Below, piece by piece: positions 1 to 10,298 of a stretch of DNA of 64,000 nt. The stretch is from Lysobacter sp036697405 (GTDB lineage Bacteria > Pseudomonadota > Gammaproteobacteria > Xanthomonadales > Xanthomonadaceae), in NCBI RefSeq assembly GCF_036697405.1, contig NZ_JBAHWA010000006.1, forward strand, positions 1 to 64,000. The letters are read 5' to 3'. Each line of letters opens with the position of its first letter. Position 1 is the first letter of the stretch. The notes below the pieces were generated by a model. It searched no databases and was not told where the DNA came from. It worked only from the letters and a program-made list of their open reading frames with translations. A program made the translations under genes and the position numbers.

Positions 1-346
1 GTTACTTTCTCTTGGGCTAGCAAGAGAAAGTGACCCGCACGCGCAGCGGGCGGAAGCCGTTGACCTTCGTGCCAACCCTGCAGAGCAAGGGCAAGAGCAA
101 ATCCTCCCCAACCCTCCTTTGTTAAAGGAGAGAGCTAAAGGCAGACAAGGTGACCCGCACGCGCAGCGGGCGGAAGCCGTTGATCCAAAGCAAATCCGAC
201 TCAAGCGGATCTCAATAAGATCCCAGCCTGCGCAGTAGCCGGAATTCGGGATCGCGGCTTACGCCGCTCCCACACGAAGTCGAGCCGCCCCCACAAACAC
301 GAAGCCCGCCGAACGGCGGGCTTCGTGGGCGACACCAGGCGCAGGA
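1..346. repeat. Gene-free left edge with repeats, downstream of yidC
   Basis: No gene is seen here. Bases 4-14 and 21-31 form a perfect 11-bp inverted repeat (ACTTTCTCTTG / CAAGAGAAAGT) like hairpins common between Xanthomonadaceae genes. A 34-bp segment at 30-63 is repeated exactly at 150-183, so the spacing is 120 bp. Bases 99-135 hold a degenerate CCTCC...GGAGG hairpin. Bases 251-273 hold one copy of the GCGGCTTACGCCGC repeat, also present near 17.4 kb and 44.0 kb. Confidence 0.7.
299..326 (-). terminator. Hairpin terminator after yidC
   Basis: A perfect 13-bp stem (ACGAAGCCCGCCG paired with CGGCGGGCTTCGT) with a 2-base loop lies about 20 bases past the yidC stop. Read on the minus strand it is followed by only a weak T-rich tail (GTGTTTGTG). 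It probably ends the rpmH-rnpA-yidC transcript, perhaps imperfectly. Confidence 0.55.
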
Positions 347-2062
347 TCAAACCTTCGCCGGCGCCTCGGCGTAGCGCTTGGTCATCCACCACTGCTGCAG
401 CAGGCCCAGGCCGCTGTTGGTGATCCAGTACAGCACCAGGCCGGCCGGGAAGAAGGCGAACATCACGCCGAACACCAGCGGCATCAGCTGCATCATCTTC
501 TTCTGCATCGGGTCCATGCCCGGCGTCGGGGTCAGCTTCTGGGTGGCCCACATCACCGCGATGTTGATCAGCGGCAGCACGAAGAAGGGATCGCGCGCGG
601 TCAGATCGTGGATCCACAGCATCCACGGCGCGTGGCGCAGCTCCACCGACTCCAGCAGCACCCAGTACAGCGCCAGGAACACCGGCATCTGCACCAGGAT
701 CGGCAGGCAGCCGCCGACCGGGTTGATCTTCTCCTTCTTGTACAGCTCCATCATCGCCATCTGGAACTTCTGCTTGTCCTCGCCGTAGCGCTCCTTGAGC
801 TGCTCGATACGCGGCTGGAACTTGCGCATCTTCGCCATCGAGCGGTACTGCGCGGCCGACAGCGGGTACATGGCCAGCTTGATCAGCACCACCAGGCCGA
901 TGATCGACCAGCCCCAGTTGCCGAACAGATCGTGCAGCTTGGACAGCAGCCAGAAGATCGCGTTGGCCATCGTGGCCATGACGCTGTAGCTGCTCCAGTC
1001 GACCGCGCGCTCCAGGCCCGGCACCTGTTCGGCCTTCATCGCCTCGACCAGCTTGGGGCCGATCCACAAACGCGCCGTGGTCTGCGCCTTGGCGCCGGGG
1101 GCGACGTTGACGCCAGGGCCGATGTCGCGGATCAGGTATTGCGGAAGGCCACCGTTGGTGGCGGCGGTCGCCAGCGAAAACTCGGTCTGGTCGTTCACGC
1201 CCGGGATCCAGGCCGCGAAGAAGTGGTGCTGCAGCATCGCCACCCAGCCGCCGGTGACCTTCAGGTTGAGCGGGCCTTCGTCGACGAACGCGTCGAACTT
1301 GCGCTTGTCGTACTTCTCGGCCTCGCTGTACCAGGCCGCACCCTGGAAGCTGTACTGCTCGGCGTTCATCGGGCCGCTGCGGGTCAGCGCGCGCGGCACG
1401 CGCGCCAGCTGGCGGTAAACCGAACCCTGCCACGGCGCGGTGCCGGCGTTGATCACCTCGTCGCGCACGGTGACGGCATAACCGCTGTGCTGGAAGACAT
1501 AGGTGCGGCGGATGGTCACGCCGTTGGCGCCGGTCCACACGAACGGCACGGCGATCTCTTTGGCGCCCTTGGCCAGCACATAGTCGCGCTGCGGGCTTTC
1601 GGGCACGAAACCGGATTCGTGAGTCGGGGTAGCACCGCTCTGGCTGACCCAGCCGCTCTGGGCGACGAAGTAGTTGGTCGCGTCCTCGGCCAGCAGGCGC
1701 ACCGGGGCGCTGTCGTCGGCCGCCTCGCTGGGGTACTTGAGCAGATCGGCGCGGTGCAGGGTGCCGCCGTCGAACACGACCTTGAGCACGTCGGTGGTGA
1801 CGGTGATGGTCTGGGCCGCGCTCGGAGCGGCGACCGCGGCGGTGGGCGTGGTGCCGGGCGCGGCCGGCGCGCTGGGCACGACGCCGTTGGCGGCGACGGC
1901 CGAGGGCACGGTGGCGCTGGGCACGGTGCTGGTCGCGGCGGCGGCGGCCGCGGCGGTGACGGCGGGTGCCGGCGGCGCGGACTTCTCCTTGCCCCATTCC
2001 ATCCACAGCAGGGTCGCCACCATCAGCCAGGCGAAGATCAGGAATACACGGGTCTGGTTCAT
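347..2062 (-). CDS. yidC: Membrane protein insertase YidC
   Basis: 571-residue inner-membrane insertase that helps Sec substrates fold into the membrane and inserts some small proteins by itself. The N-terminal segment (about residues 5-22) is the first membrane helix. A low-complexity Ala/Pro/Thr stretch (about 30-85) leads into the large periplasmic domain. The conserved core of five helices starts near residue 355, and the cytoplasmic hairpin carries the basic run KEKINPVGGCLP typical of YidC. Length fits Proteobacteria. Its start is only 15 bases past the rnpA stop, so the two are cotranscribed; no yidD gene fits between them, although one often sits there in Gammaproteobacteria. Confidence 0.97.
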   Translation of the reverse strand: MNQTRVFLIFAWLMVATLLWMEWGKEKSAPPAPAVTAAAAAAATSTVPSATVPSAVAANGVVPSAPAAPGTTPTAAVAAPSAAQTITVTTDVLKVVFDGGTLHRADLLKYPSEAADDSAPVRLLAEDATNYFVAQSGWVSQSGATPTHESGFVPESPQRDYVLAKGAKEIAVPFVWTGANGVTIRRTYVFQHSGYAVTVRDEVINAGTAPWQGSVYRQLARVPRALTRSGPMNAEQYSFQGAAWYSEAEKYDKRKFDAFVDEGPLNLKVTGGWVAMLQHHFFAAWIPGVNDQTEFSLATAATNGGLPQYLIRDIGPGVNVAPGAKAQTTARLWIGPKLVEAMKAEQVPGLERAVDWSSYSVMATMANAIFWLLSKLHDLFGNWGWSIIGLVVLIKLAMYPLSAAQYRSMAKMRKFQPRIEQLKERYGEDKQKFQMAMMELYKKEKINPVGGCLPILVQMPVFLALYWVLLESVELRHAPWMLWIHDLTARDPFFVLPLINIAVMWATQKLTPTPGMDPMQKKMMQLMPLVFGVMFAFFPAGLVLYWITNSGLGLLQQWWMTKRYAEAPAKV

Positions 2063-2077
2063 GGGCAGCAGGCGGGC

Positions 2078-2494
2078 TCAGCCGGGACCGGGGTCCGGCA
2101 GTGGGGAGGGAATGGGATCGGCCGGCATTGTGCCGGGCACCGCAGGTGCGGGCAACGCGCCGGCGCGCCTGAGCAGACCGAGGAAGGCCTGGTCGAGTTC
2201 CTCACGCGTGCAGCGCGAGGCCCCGGGACGGGCGACCACGACGTAATCGCCGCGGGCCAGATCGGCACGCAGTTTGCGGAAGGTATCGCGCAGGGCGCGC
2301 TTGATGCGGTTGCGGCCGACCGCGTGCGGGTCGACCTTGCGCGACACCGCCAGGCCCAGGCGCGGCTCGCAGTCGACGACCTGCCAATGCAAAGCAAGCA
2401 CGGGCAGCGCGATGCGCCGGCCGTGCTTGAAGATGCGGTCGAAATCCGAACGCGCGCGTACCCGCGCGGTGCGCGGGAAGCGGGTGGAGATCAT
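2078..2494 (-). CDS. rnpA: Ribonuclease P protein component
   Basis: 138 residues. It binds the RNase P RNA and helps mature tRNA 5' ends. The family signature is visible as VGRNRIKRALRDTFR around residues 59-73, preceded by RLGLAVSRKV. The C-terminal 30 residues are Pro/Ala-rich and extend past the usual fold, as often seen in Xanthomonadaceae. It lies between rpmH and yidC in the standard operon order, 69 bases downstream of the rpmH stop. Confidence 0.96.
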   Translation of the reverse strand: MISTRFPRTARVRARSDFDRIFKHGRRIALPVLALHWQVVDCEPRLGLAVSRKVDPHAVGRNRIKRALRDTFRKLRADLARGDYVVVARPGASRCTREELDQAFLGLLRRAGALPAPAVPGTMPADPIPSPLPDPGPG

Positions 2495-2563
2495 CGGGTC
2501 GGTACCGGCGAACGCCGGACGGCTGCCCCGCGCCGCGTCAGCGGCAGGCAGCCGGAACGACGT

Positions 2564-2704
2564 TTAGGCGCAAAGACGCTTGCGGCCCTTGGCACGACGA
2601 CGGGCCAGGATCTTGCGGCCGTCGGCGGTCGCCATGCGGGCACGGAAGCCGTGGTCGCGCTTGCGCTTGAGGTTGCTGGGCTGATAGGTGCGCTTGGTGG
2701 CCAT
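2564..2704 (-). CDS. rpmH: 50S ribosomal protein L34
   Basis: 46-residue very basic ribosomal protein, too short for many ORF callers. The translation begins MATKRTYQPSNLKRKRDHGF and ends GRKRLCA, which is the L34 family from end to end. It is the first gene of the leftward rpmH-rnpA-yidC operon and stands head to head with dnaA, the classical arrangement at bacterial chromosome origins. Confidence 0.97.
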   Translation of the reverse strand: MATKRTYQPSNLKRKRDHGFRARMATADGRKILARRRAKGRKRLCA

Positions 2705-3082
2705 GGTCCGGCTCAATTAATACGGCGGAAAAGACCGGAGATCTTAGCGGTCATCCGGGGGCCGGTCAAGTTGAACTGAACAGCGGCGCGGGACGGGCCA
2801 GCGGTGGCGGAAGCCGCGCGGGCATCGGGCCGGGCGCTCGCGGGCGCCGGCCGACGCGGTGGAAAACTCCGCCGATCCGCGTCCTGCCTGGCTCGCGTCG
2901 CGCCCGGGCCTGTGGACTAGCCTGTGTTCAGGCTTGTGGACAAGTCCTGTTCCGGACCTCGCCGCGGTGATAGTCTGGCCGACCCCCCTGCCCCGTTCGC
3001 CGCGAGTCGCATCGCGCGGCCGGCGGCGTTTCGACCGCCGCGCCCCCGGGCCGGCCGCACTGCATAGAAGACCTGCCGACCG
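2705..3082. promoter_or_regulatory. Divergent rpmH/dnaA promoter region
   Basis: 378 bases without a gene. It must hold the promoters of rpmH (leftward) and dnaA (rightward). Two DnaA-box-like 9-mers on the minus strand are TGTGGACTA at 2911-2919 and TGTGGACAA at 2935-2943 (two and one mismatches to TGTGGATAA), which would allow DnaA autoregulation. No convincing -35/-10 pair could be picked by eye. Confidence 0.45.
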
Positions 3083-4414
3083 ATGGAAGCTTGGCCCCGC
3101 TGCCTCGAACGACTCGAAGCCGAATACCCGGTCGAGGATGTCCACACTTGGCTCAAGCCGCTGCAAGCGGCCCAGCGCGACGACGTCACGGTGCTGTACG
3201 CGCCCAACGCCTTCGTCGTCGAGCACGTGCGCGAGCGCTACCTGGGGCGCATCCGCGAGCTGCTGAACTACTTCGCCGGCAGCGCCGAGGTCAGCCTGGA
3301 AATCGGCTCGCTGCCGCGGGTGGCGCCGGCGCGCGAGGCAGAGCCGGCCGGCATGGCGCGCGCGGTGCCGGTCGCGCCGGTCGAACCCTTCCAGGGCAAT
3401 CTGGACACCCATTACACCTTCGACAACTTCGTCGAAGGCCGCAGCAACCAGCTCGGCCGCGCCGCGGCCTGGCAGGCGGCGCAGAAACCCGGCGAACGCG
3501 CGCACAACCCGCTGCTGCTGTACGGGGGCACCGGGCTGGGCAAGACCCATCTGATGTTCGCCGCCGGCAACGCCATGCGCGAGGCCAATCCGGCCATGCG
3601 CGTGATGTACCTGCGTTCGGAACAGTTCTTCAGCGCGATGATGAAGTCGCTGCAGGACAAGACCATGGATCAGTTCAAGCGCCAGTTCCAGCGCGTGGAC
3701 GCGTTGCTGATCGACGACATCCAGTTCTTCGCCGGCAAGGACCGCACCCAGGAAGAGTTCTTCCACACCTTCAACGCGCTGTTCGACGGCAAGCAGCAGA
3801 TCATCCTGACCTGCGACCGCTACCCGCGCGAGGTCGAGGGCCTGGAGCCGCGCCTGAAATCGCGCCTGGCCTGGGGCCTGTCGGTGGCGATCGAGCCGCC
3901 GGACTTCGAGACCCGCGCCCAGATCGTGATCTCCAAGGCCAAGGAGCGCGGCGCGGCGATTCCGGAAGAGGTCGCGTTCCTGCTGGCCAAGAAGATGCGC
4001 AGCAACGTGCGCGACCTGGAAGGCGCCCTCAACACCCTGACCGCGCGCGCCAACTTCACCGGCCGCGCGATCACCGCCGAGTTCGCCCAGGAAACCCTGC
4101 GCGACCTGCTGCGCGCGCAGCAGCAGGCGATCGGCATCCCCAACATCCAGAAGACCGTGGCCGACTACTACGGTCTGCAGATGAAGGACCTGCTGTCCAA
4201 GCGCCGCACGCGCTCGCTGGCGCGCCCGCGCCAGGTCGCGATGGCGCTGACCAAGGAACTGACCGAGCACAGCCTGCCCGAGATCGGCGACGCCTTCGCC
4301 GGACGCGATCACACCACGGTGCTGCATGCCTGCCGGCAGATCCGCACCCTGATGGAGACCGACGGCAAGCTGCGCGAGGATTGGGACAAGCTGATCCGCA
4401 AGCTCAGCGAATGA
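3083..4414 (+). CDS. dnaA: Chromosomal replication initiator DnaA
   Basis: 443 residues. It binds DnaA boxes at oriC, melts the origin and loads the helicase. Domain I (about 1-75) starts MEAWPRCLERLEAEYP. A short linker precedes the AAA+ domain, with Walker A GGTGLGKTH near 148-156 and Walker B LLIDDIQFF near 208-216. The C-terminal DNA-binding domain carries the signature GRDHTTVLHACRQI. Length and start match Xanthomonadaceae DnaA. The last 25 bases of the gene are repeated 77 bases downstream (see that entry). Confidence 0.98.
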   Translation: MEAWPRCLERLEAEYPVEDVHTWLKPLQAAQRDDVTVLYAPNAFVVEHVRERYLGRIRELLNYFAGSAEVSLEIGSLPRVAPAREAEPAGMARAVPVAPVEPFQGNLDTHYTFDNFVEGRSNQLGRAAAWQAAQKPGERAHNPLLLYGGTGLGKTHLMFAAGNAMREANPAMRVMYLRSEQFFSAMMKSLQDKTMDQFKRQFQRVDALLIDDIQFFAGKDRTQEEFFHTFNALFDGKQQIILTCDRYPREVEGLEPRLKSRLAWGLSVAIEPPDFETRAQIVISKAKERGAAIPEEVAFLLAKKMRSNVRDLEGALNTLTARANFTGRAITAEFAQETLRDLLRAQQQAIGIPNIQKTVADYYGLQMKDLLSKRRTRSLARPRQVAMALTKELTEHSLPEIGDAFAGRDHTTVLHACRQIRTLMETDGKLREDWDKLIRKLSE

Positions 4415-4791
4415 TCGAACCAGCGCTATCTCAGGCCGGTGTGAGTCGAAAAGGAACGAAATACGAGCTGATCCGCAAGCTCAGCGAATGAGCCCGCAGG
4501 CGACGAACGGCGCTGGTGCAGGTACTCTTCGAACAAAGCGGTGCATGGCACGCGTACAAGCTGTGGATAGATCGGAGCCGGCGACCGGCCTCGAATCTTA
4601 TCCACAGATTGTCCCGGAGCTCAGGGCCCGGTTCTACCGGACTTTGCACTCAGGAAAAATCCATTAAAAACAAGTAGTTAATGAAGTTTTCCCGGGTTTT
4701 CGGCGACACCATCACCACCATGCTTTTGATTTATCCATCTCTTTTGTATTGGGCGTTGCCGCCCGAACCGACTAGGGGCTAAGGGGTCCGC
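4415..4791. other. oriC: dnaA-dnaN intergenic region, probable oriC
   Basis: 377 bases without a gene. A perfect DnaA box TTATCCACA lies at 4598-4606. One-mismatch boxes are TGTGGATAG (minus orientation) at 4562-4570 and TTATCCATC at 4731-4739. Bases about 4652-4690 and 4721-4751 are clearly AT-richer than the surroundings and could be the unwinding element. In many bacteria oriC lies beside dnaA, so this spacer is the best candidate here. The dnaN Shine-Dalgarno AAGGGG precedes the ATG at 4792. Confidence 0.65.
4467..4491 (+). repeat. Exact copy of the dnaA 3' end
   Basis: These 25 bases are identical to 4390-4414, the last codons and stop of dnaA (..LIRKLSE, stop). The copies are 77 bases apart with an unrelated 52-bp spacer. 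The copy is preceded by AAGGAACGAAATACGA and is not part of an evident gene. It looks like a scar of a short tandem duplication or of recombination at the end of dnaA; an assembly error is the other possibility. Confidence 0.8.
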
Positions 4792-5892
4792 ATGCGTTTC
4801 AGCCTGCAACGAGAAGTGTTTCTCAAGCCGTTGGCGCAAGTCGTCAACGTAGTCGAACGCCGGCAGACCCTGCCGGTTCTCGCCAACCTGCTGGTGCAGG
4901 TCAAGGACGGGCAGCTCTCGCTGACCGGTACCGACCTGGAAGTCGAGATGGTTTCGCGCATCGCCGTGGACGACGCCAAAGACGGCGAAACCACGATTCC
5001 GGCGCGCAAGCTGTTCGAGATCGTCCGGGCCCTGCCCGACGGCAGCAAGGTCACCGTCACCCAGACCGCCGAGAAGATCACGGTGCAGGCCGGGCGTTCG
5101 CGCTTCACCCTGGCCAGCCTGCCGGCCAACGACTTCCCGTCGATCGACGAAGTCGAAGCCACCGAGCGCGTGCGCGTGCCGGAAGCGGCGCTGAAGGAGC
5201 TGATCGAACGCACCGCGTTCGCGATGGCCCAGCAGGACGTGCGCTACTACCTCAACGGCCTGCTGTTCGATCTGCGCGAGAACAGCCTGCGCTGCGTGGC
5301 CACCGACGGCCACCGCCTGGCCTTGTGCGAAACCGCCTACGAAGGCAGCGGCCAGACCAAGCGCCAGATCATCGTGCCGCGCAAGGGCGTGCAGGAGCTG
5401 CAGCGCCTGCTGGAAGGCGGCGACCGCGAGATCGAGATCGAGATGGGCCGCGGCCACATCCGGGTCAAGCGCGACGACGTGACCTTTACCAGCAAGCTGA
5501 TCGACGGCCGTTTCCCCGATTACGAAGCGGTGATCCCGATCGGCGCCGACCGCGAAGTGCGGATCGAGCGCGAGATCCTGCGTGCGGCCTTGCAGCGCGC
5601 GGCGATCCTGTCGAACGAGAAGTACCGCGGCGTGCGCATCGAGGTCTCGCCCGGCCAGCTCAAGATCAGCGCGCACAACCCGGAGCAGGAAGAAGCGCAG
5701 GAAGAAGTGGAAGCCGACACCAAGGTCGACGACCTGGCGGTGGGCTTCAACGTCAACTACCTGCTGGACGCCCTGACCGCGCTGCGCGACGAGCACGTGG
5801 TGCTGGCCCTGCGCGACGCCAATTCCTCGGCGCTGGTGCGCGAAGCGGCAAACGAGAAGTGCCGCCACGTGGTCATGCCGCTGCGTCTTTGA
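4792..5892 (+). CDS. dnaN: DNA polymerase III beta sliding clamp
   Basis: 366 residues. The dimeric ring tethers DNA polymerase III and repair polymerases to DNA. The three repeated clamp domains are recognisable: residues 1-120 beginning MRFSLQREVFLKPLAQVVNV, then ERTAFAMAQQDVRYYLNGL, then the C-terminal HVVMPLRL, which ends in the conserved M-P-x-R-L tail. Start is supported by AAGGGG eight bases upstream. It lies between dnaA and recF in the usual origin order and is followed at once by a parS site and a terminator hairpin. Confidence 0.98.
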   Translation: MRFSLQREVFLKPLAQVVNVVERRQTLPVLANLLVQVKDGQLSLTGTDLEVEMVSRIAVDDAKDGETTIPARKLFEIVRALPDGSKVTVTQTAEKITVQAGRSRFTLASLPANDFPSIDEVEATERVRVPEAALKELIERTAFAMAQQDVRYYLNGLLFDLRENSLRCVATDGHRLALCETAYEGSGQTKRQIIVPRKGVQELQRLLEGGDREIEIEMGRGHIRVKRDDVTFTSKLIDGRFPDYEAVIPIGADREVRIEREILRAALQRAAILSNEKYRGVRIEVSPGQLKISAHNPEQEEAQEEVEADTKVDDLAVGFNVNYLLDALTALRDEHVVLALRDANSSALVREAANEKCRHVVMPLRL

Positions 5893-5915
5893 TCGGCCAC
5901 CGGTCCGGGAGGATC

Positions 5916-5931
5916 GGTTCCACGTGGAACA
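5916..5931. other. parS site 1 (one mismatch)
   Basis: GGTTCCACGTGGAACA differs at one base from the perfect palindrome TGTTCCACGTGGAACA, the ParB-binding parS form known from Pseudomonas and relatives. It lies 24 bases past the dnaN stop and directly before the dnaN terminator hairpin. Confidence 0.85.
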
Positions 5932-5932
5932 T

Positions 5933-5965
5933 GAAACGCCCGGCGCTGCCGGGCGTTTCGTTTTG
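5933..5965 (+). terminator. Rho-independent terminator after dnaN
   Basis: Perfect 12-bp stem GAAACGCCCGGC / GCCGGGCGTTTC with loop GCT, followed by GTTTTG. It begins one base after parS site 1, so ParB bound there would sit at the terminator. Confidence 0.8.
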
Positions 5966-6282
5966 GGCGAGCTGGGCGGCATACAGATTGCAAGTTCGTG
6001 CGTGGCTGAGCGCCAGCGGGCTATGCCTGCTGGCCGGACGGGGTGGGAATGGTTGGCTCTTGGTTGCGGCTTGGGCTGATCGCGCCAGAAGCAAATCCCC
6101 CTCAATCCCCCTTTTTCAAAGGGGGAGGCCGTATCGACAGATCATTGGTTTCTGCCCCTCTGCCCCTCTGCCCCTCTGCCCCTCTGCCCTCTGCCCTCTC
6201 CTTCCTAACTCCTGGCCCTCCGGCCACCAGCCCCTCTTTCTTCCTTCCGCGCCTGCCGAAACCGATCTGCGATCATCCACAC
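5966..6282. repeat. dnaN-recF spacer with a GC-rich hairpin repeat and an 8-bp tandem repeat
   Basis: No gene is seen. Bases 6093-6129 hold a hairpin of the type AATCCCCCTC...CAAAGGGGGAGG, a family with copies near 20.5 and 54.3 kb. Bases 6152-6199 are a simple tandem repeat of TCTGCCCC (four full units, then two 7-base units). An open frame runs through both into recF, but the repeats show it is not coding. Confidence 0.75.
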
Positions 6283-7407
6283 ATGCACGTAACCCGCCTG
6301 GAAGCCCGTGGCCTGCGTCGCTTCGCCGATGTCCGGCTGGCGCCTGCCCCCGGGATCAACCTGATCACCGGCGACAACGGCGCCGGCAAGACCAGCCTGC
6401 TCGAGGCCCTGCACCTGATGGCCTACGGCCGTAGCTTCCGTGGCCGGGTCCGCGACGGCCTGGTCCGGGCCGGCGAACCGGCCCTAGAGGTGTTCGTGGA
6501 ATGGCGGGAGGGCCTGGGCCCGAACGCGGCCGCGGTCGCCGACGGCGGCCCGGAGCCGTTGCGGCTGCGCAAGGCCGGGCTGCGCCACACCGGCCAGGAC
6601 TGGATCGGGCGCCTGGACGGTAGCCCGGTGGCCCAGCTGGGCGAACTCTGCGCCGCCCTGGCCGTGGTCAGCTTCGAGCCTGGCAGCCATGCCTTGATCA
6701 CCGGTGGCGCCGAGGCGCGCCGGCGCTACCTGGATTGGGGCTTGTTCCACGTGGAACACGACTTCATCGCCCTGTGGCGGCGATACACCCGTGCGCTCAA
6801 GCAGCGCAATGCCCTGCTCAAGGCCCGCGCCCGCGACGGTCAGCTCGACGCCTGGGACCGCGAGCTGGCCGAGGCCGGCGAACCGCTGAGCCGCCGCCGC
6901 CAGCATTACCTGGAAGACCTGCAGCCGCGCTTCGCCGCCCTGACCGCGGAACTGGCGCCGGCGCTGGGCGACACCCGCCTGGACTACCTGCCCGGCTGGC
7001 GCCGCGACGAGCTGCCGCTGGCCGACGCCCTCCTGCTGGCGCGCGAGCGCGACCAGATCGCCGGCTACACCTCGGTGGGCCCGCATCGCGCCGATTGGCG
7101 GATCCAGTTCGCCGGTTTGCCCGGCCGCGAGGCGCTGTCGCGCGGCCAGGCCAAGCTCACCGCCCTGTCCGCCCTGCTAGCCCAGGCCGAGCACCACGCC
7201 CAGGCCCGCCGGGAATGGCCGGTGATCGCCCTGGACGATCTGGCCTCGGAACTCGACCGCCAGCACCAGCGCCGGGTGCTGCAGCGCCTGATCGCCTGCG
7301 GTGCTCAAGTCTTCATCACCGGCACCGAGCCGCCCAGCGCGCTTGCGGAGCTGGGCGTCGAGACCCAGGTGTTCCACGTGGAACAAGGCGAGATTCGCTT
7401 GGCTTGA
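6283..7407 (+). CDS. recF: DNA replication and repair protein RecF
   Basis: 374 residues from the ATG at 6283. RecF is an SMC-like ATPase that helps RecO and RecR load RecA at gapped DNA. The start fits the family: MHVTRLEARGLRRFADV, then Walker A GDNGAGKTS near residue 30. The signature LSRGQAKLTALSALLAQAE and the Walker B/D-loop ALDDLASELD are near the C terminus. The frame is open 240 bases further upstream, but that part is a simple repeat and was excluded. Two perfect parS palindromes lie inside the reading frame, where both encode FHVE-H/Q, and a third begins just after the stop. Confidence 0.96.
   Translation: MHVTRLEARGLRRFADVRLAPAPGINLITGDNGAGKTSLLEALHLMAYGRSFRGRVRDGLVRAGEPALEVFVEWREGLGPNAAAVADGGPEPLRLRKAGLRHTGQDWIGRLDGSPVAQLGELCAALAVVSFEPGSHALITGGAEARRRYLDWGLFHVEHDFIALWRRYTRALKQRNALLKARARDGQLDAWDRELAEAGEPLSRRRQHYLEDLQPRFAALTAELAPALGDTRLDYLPGWRRDELPLADALLLARERDQIAGYTSVGPHRADWRIQFAGLPGREALSRGQAKLTALSALLAQAEHHAQARREWPVIALDDLASELDRQHQRRVLQRLIACGAQVFITGTEPPSALAELGVETQVFHVEQGEIRLA
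6743..6758. other. parS site 2, inside recF
   Basis: Perfect palindrome TGTTCCACGTGGAACA within recF, where it encodes LFHVEHD. ParB binding sites embedded in genes near oriC are known in other bacteria. Confidence 0.9.
7370..7385. other. parS site 3, end of recF
   Basis: Perfect TGTTCCACGTGGAACA within the last codons of recF (encoding VFHVEQG). Confidence 0.9.
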
Positions 7408-7408
7408 G

Positions 7409-7424
7409 TGTTCCACGTGGAACA
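7409..7424. other. parS site 4, just after the recF stop
   Basis: Perfect TGTTCCACGTGGAACA starting two bases past the recF stop codon, 39 bases from site 3 centre to centre. Sites 3 and 4 therefore bracket the end of recF. Confidence 0.9.
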
Positions 7425-7837
7425 TGCCGGGCGAACTCCCTTCAGGCCGCCCGATGCCGTCGGGGGCGAGGCCAGCCACGTCGTGCTGTCGAGCCGCCCT
7501 CAGCATCCATGCTGCGTCCCGATCGAAGTCAGGTTCGATCCATCCTTGCACTCGCAAACACCGGCTGCGTTCTTCGCCACCGGCGCCATCGCGCCGCGAC
7601 GCCCGATCCGCCGCATAGCGCGCCCAGCGTCCAGCAGGTCTCTGGGGCCGGCCGACCCCGGCGCACGGCCTGGCTAGCCCGGGAGCGACCACCCGGAGCC
7701 TCTCCCGCTGCCGTCTGACCGGGGCTGTGGCAGGCACAGGCTGGCAGGGCCCAGGCGCGGTATACTCGGCCTCAGTCCCTACAGCTAATGTGTCGCGTCT
7801 CCGACCTCCGTAGGCGGACCGCGGAATCCCACAGCGC
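7425..7837. promoter_or_regulatory. recF-gyrB spacer with probable gyrB promoter
   Basis: 413 bases with no supported gene; open frames here lack family features. A -10-like TATACT lies at 7761-7766, 71 bases before the gyrB start, with no clear -35. No strong Shine-Dalgarno is visible before the gyrB ATG. Confidence 0.4.
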
Positions 7838-10288
<2,451 letters not shown>

Positions 10289-10298
10289 GCCGACGCCG

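Noticed and set aside
201..2779. Very long open frames overlapping yidC and rnpA on both strands
   Set aside because: They are Arg-, Gln- or Pro-rich shadows of the real genes in GC-rich DNA and show no family signature.
2744..4327. 527-residue leftward frame over dnaA
   Set aside because: It lies antisense to a clear dnaA and has the His/Gln/Arg/Gly-biased composition of a shadow frame.
6043..6282. An 80-residue N-terminal extension of RecF
   Set aside because: The region is made of a hairpin repeat and a simple tandem repeat, and the RecF family begins at 6283.
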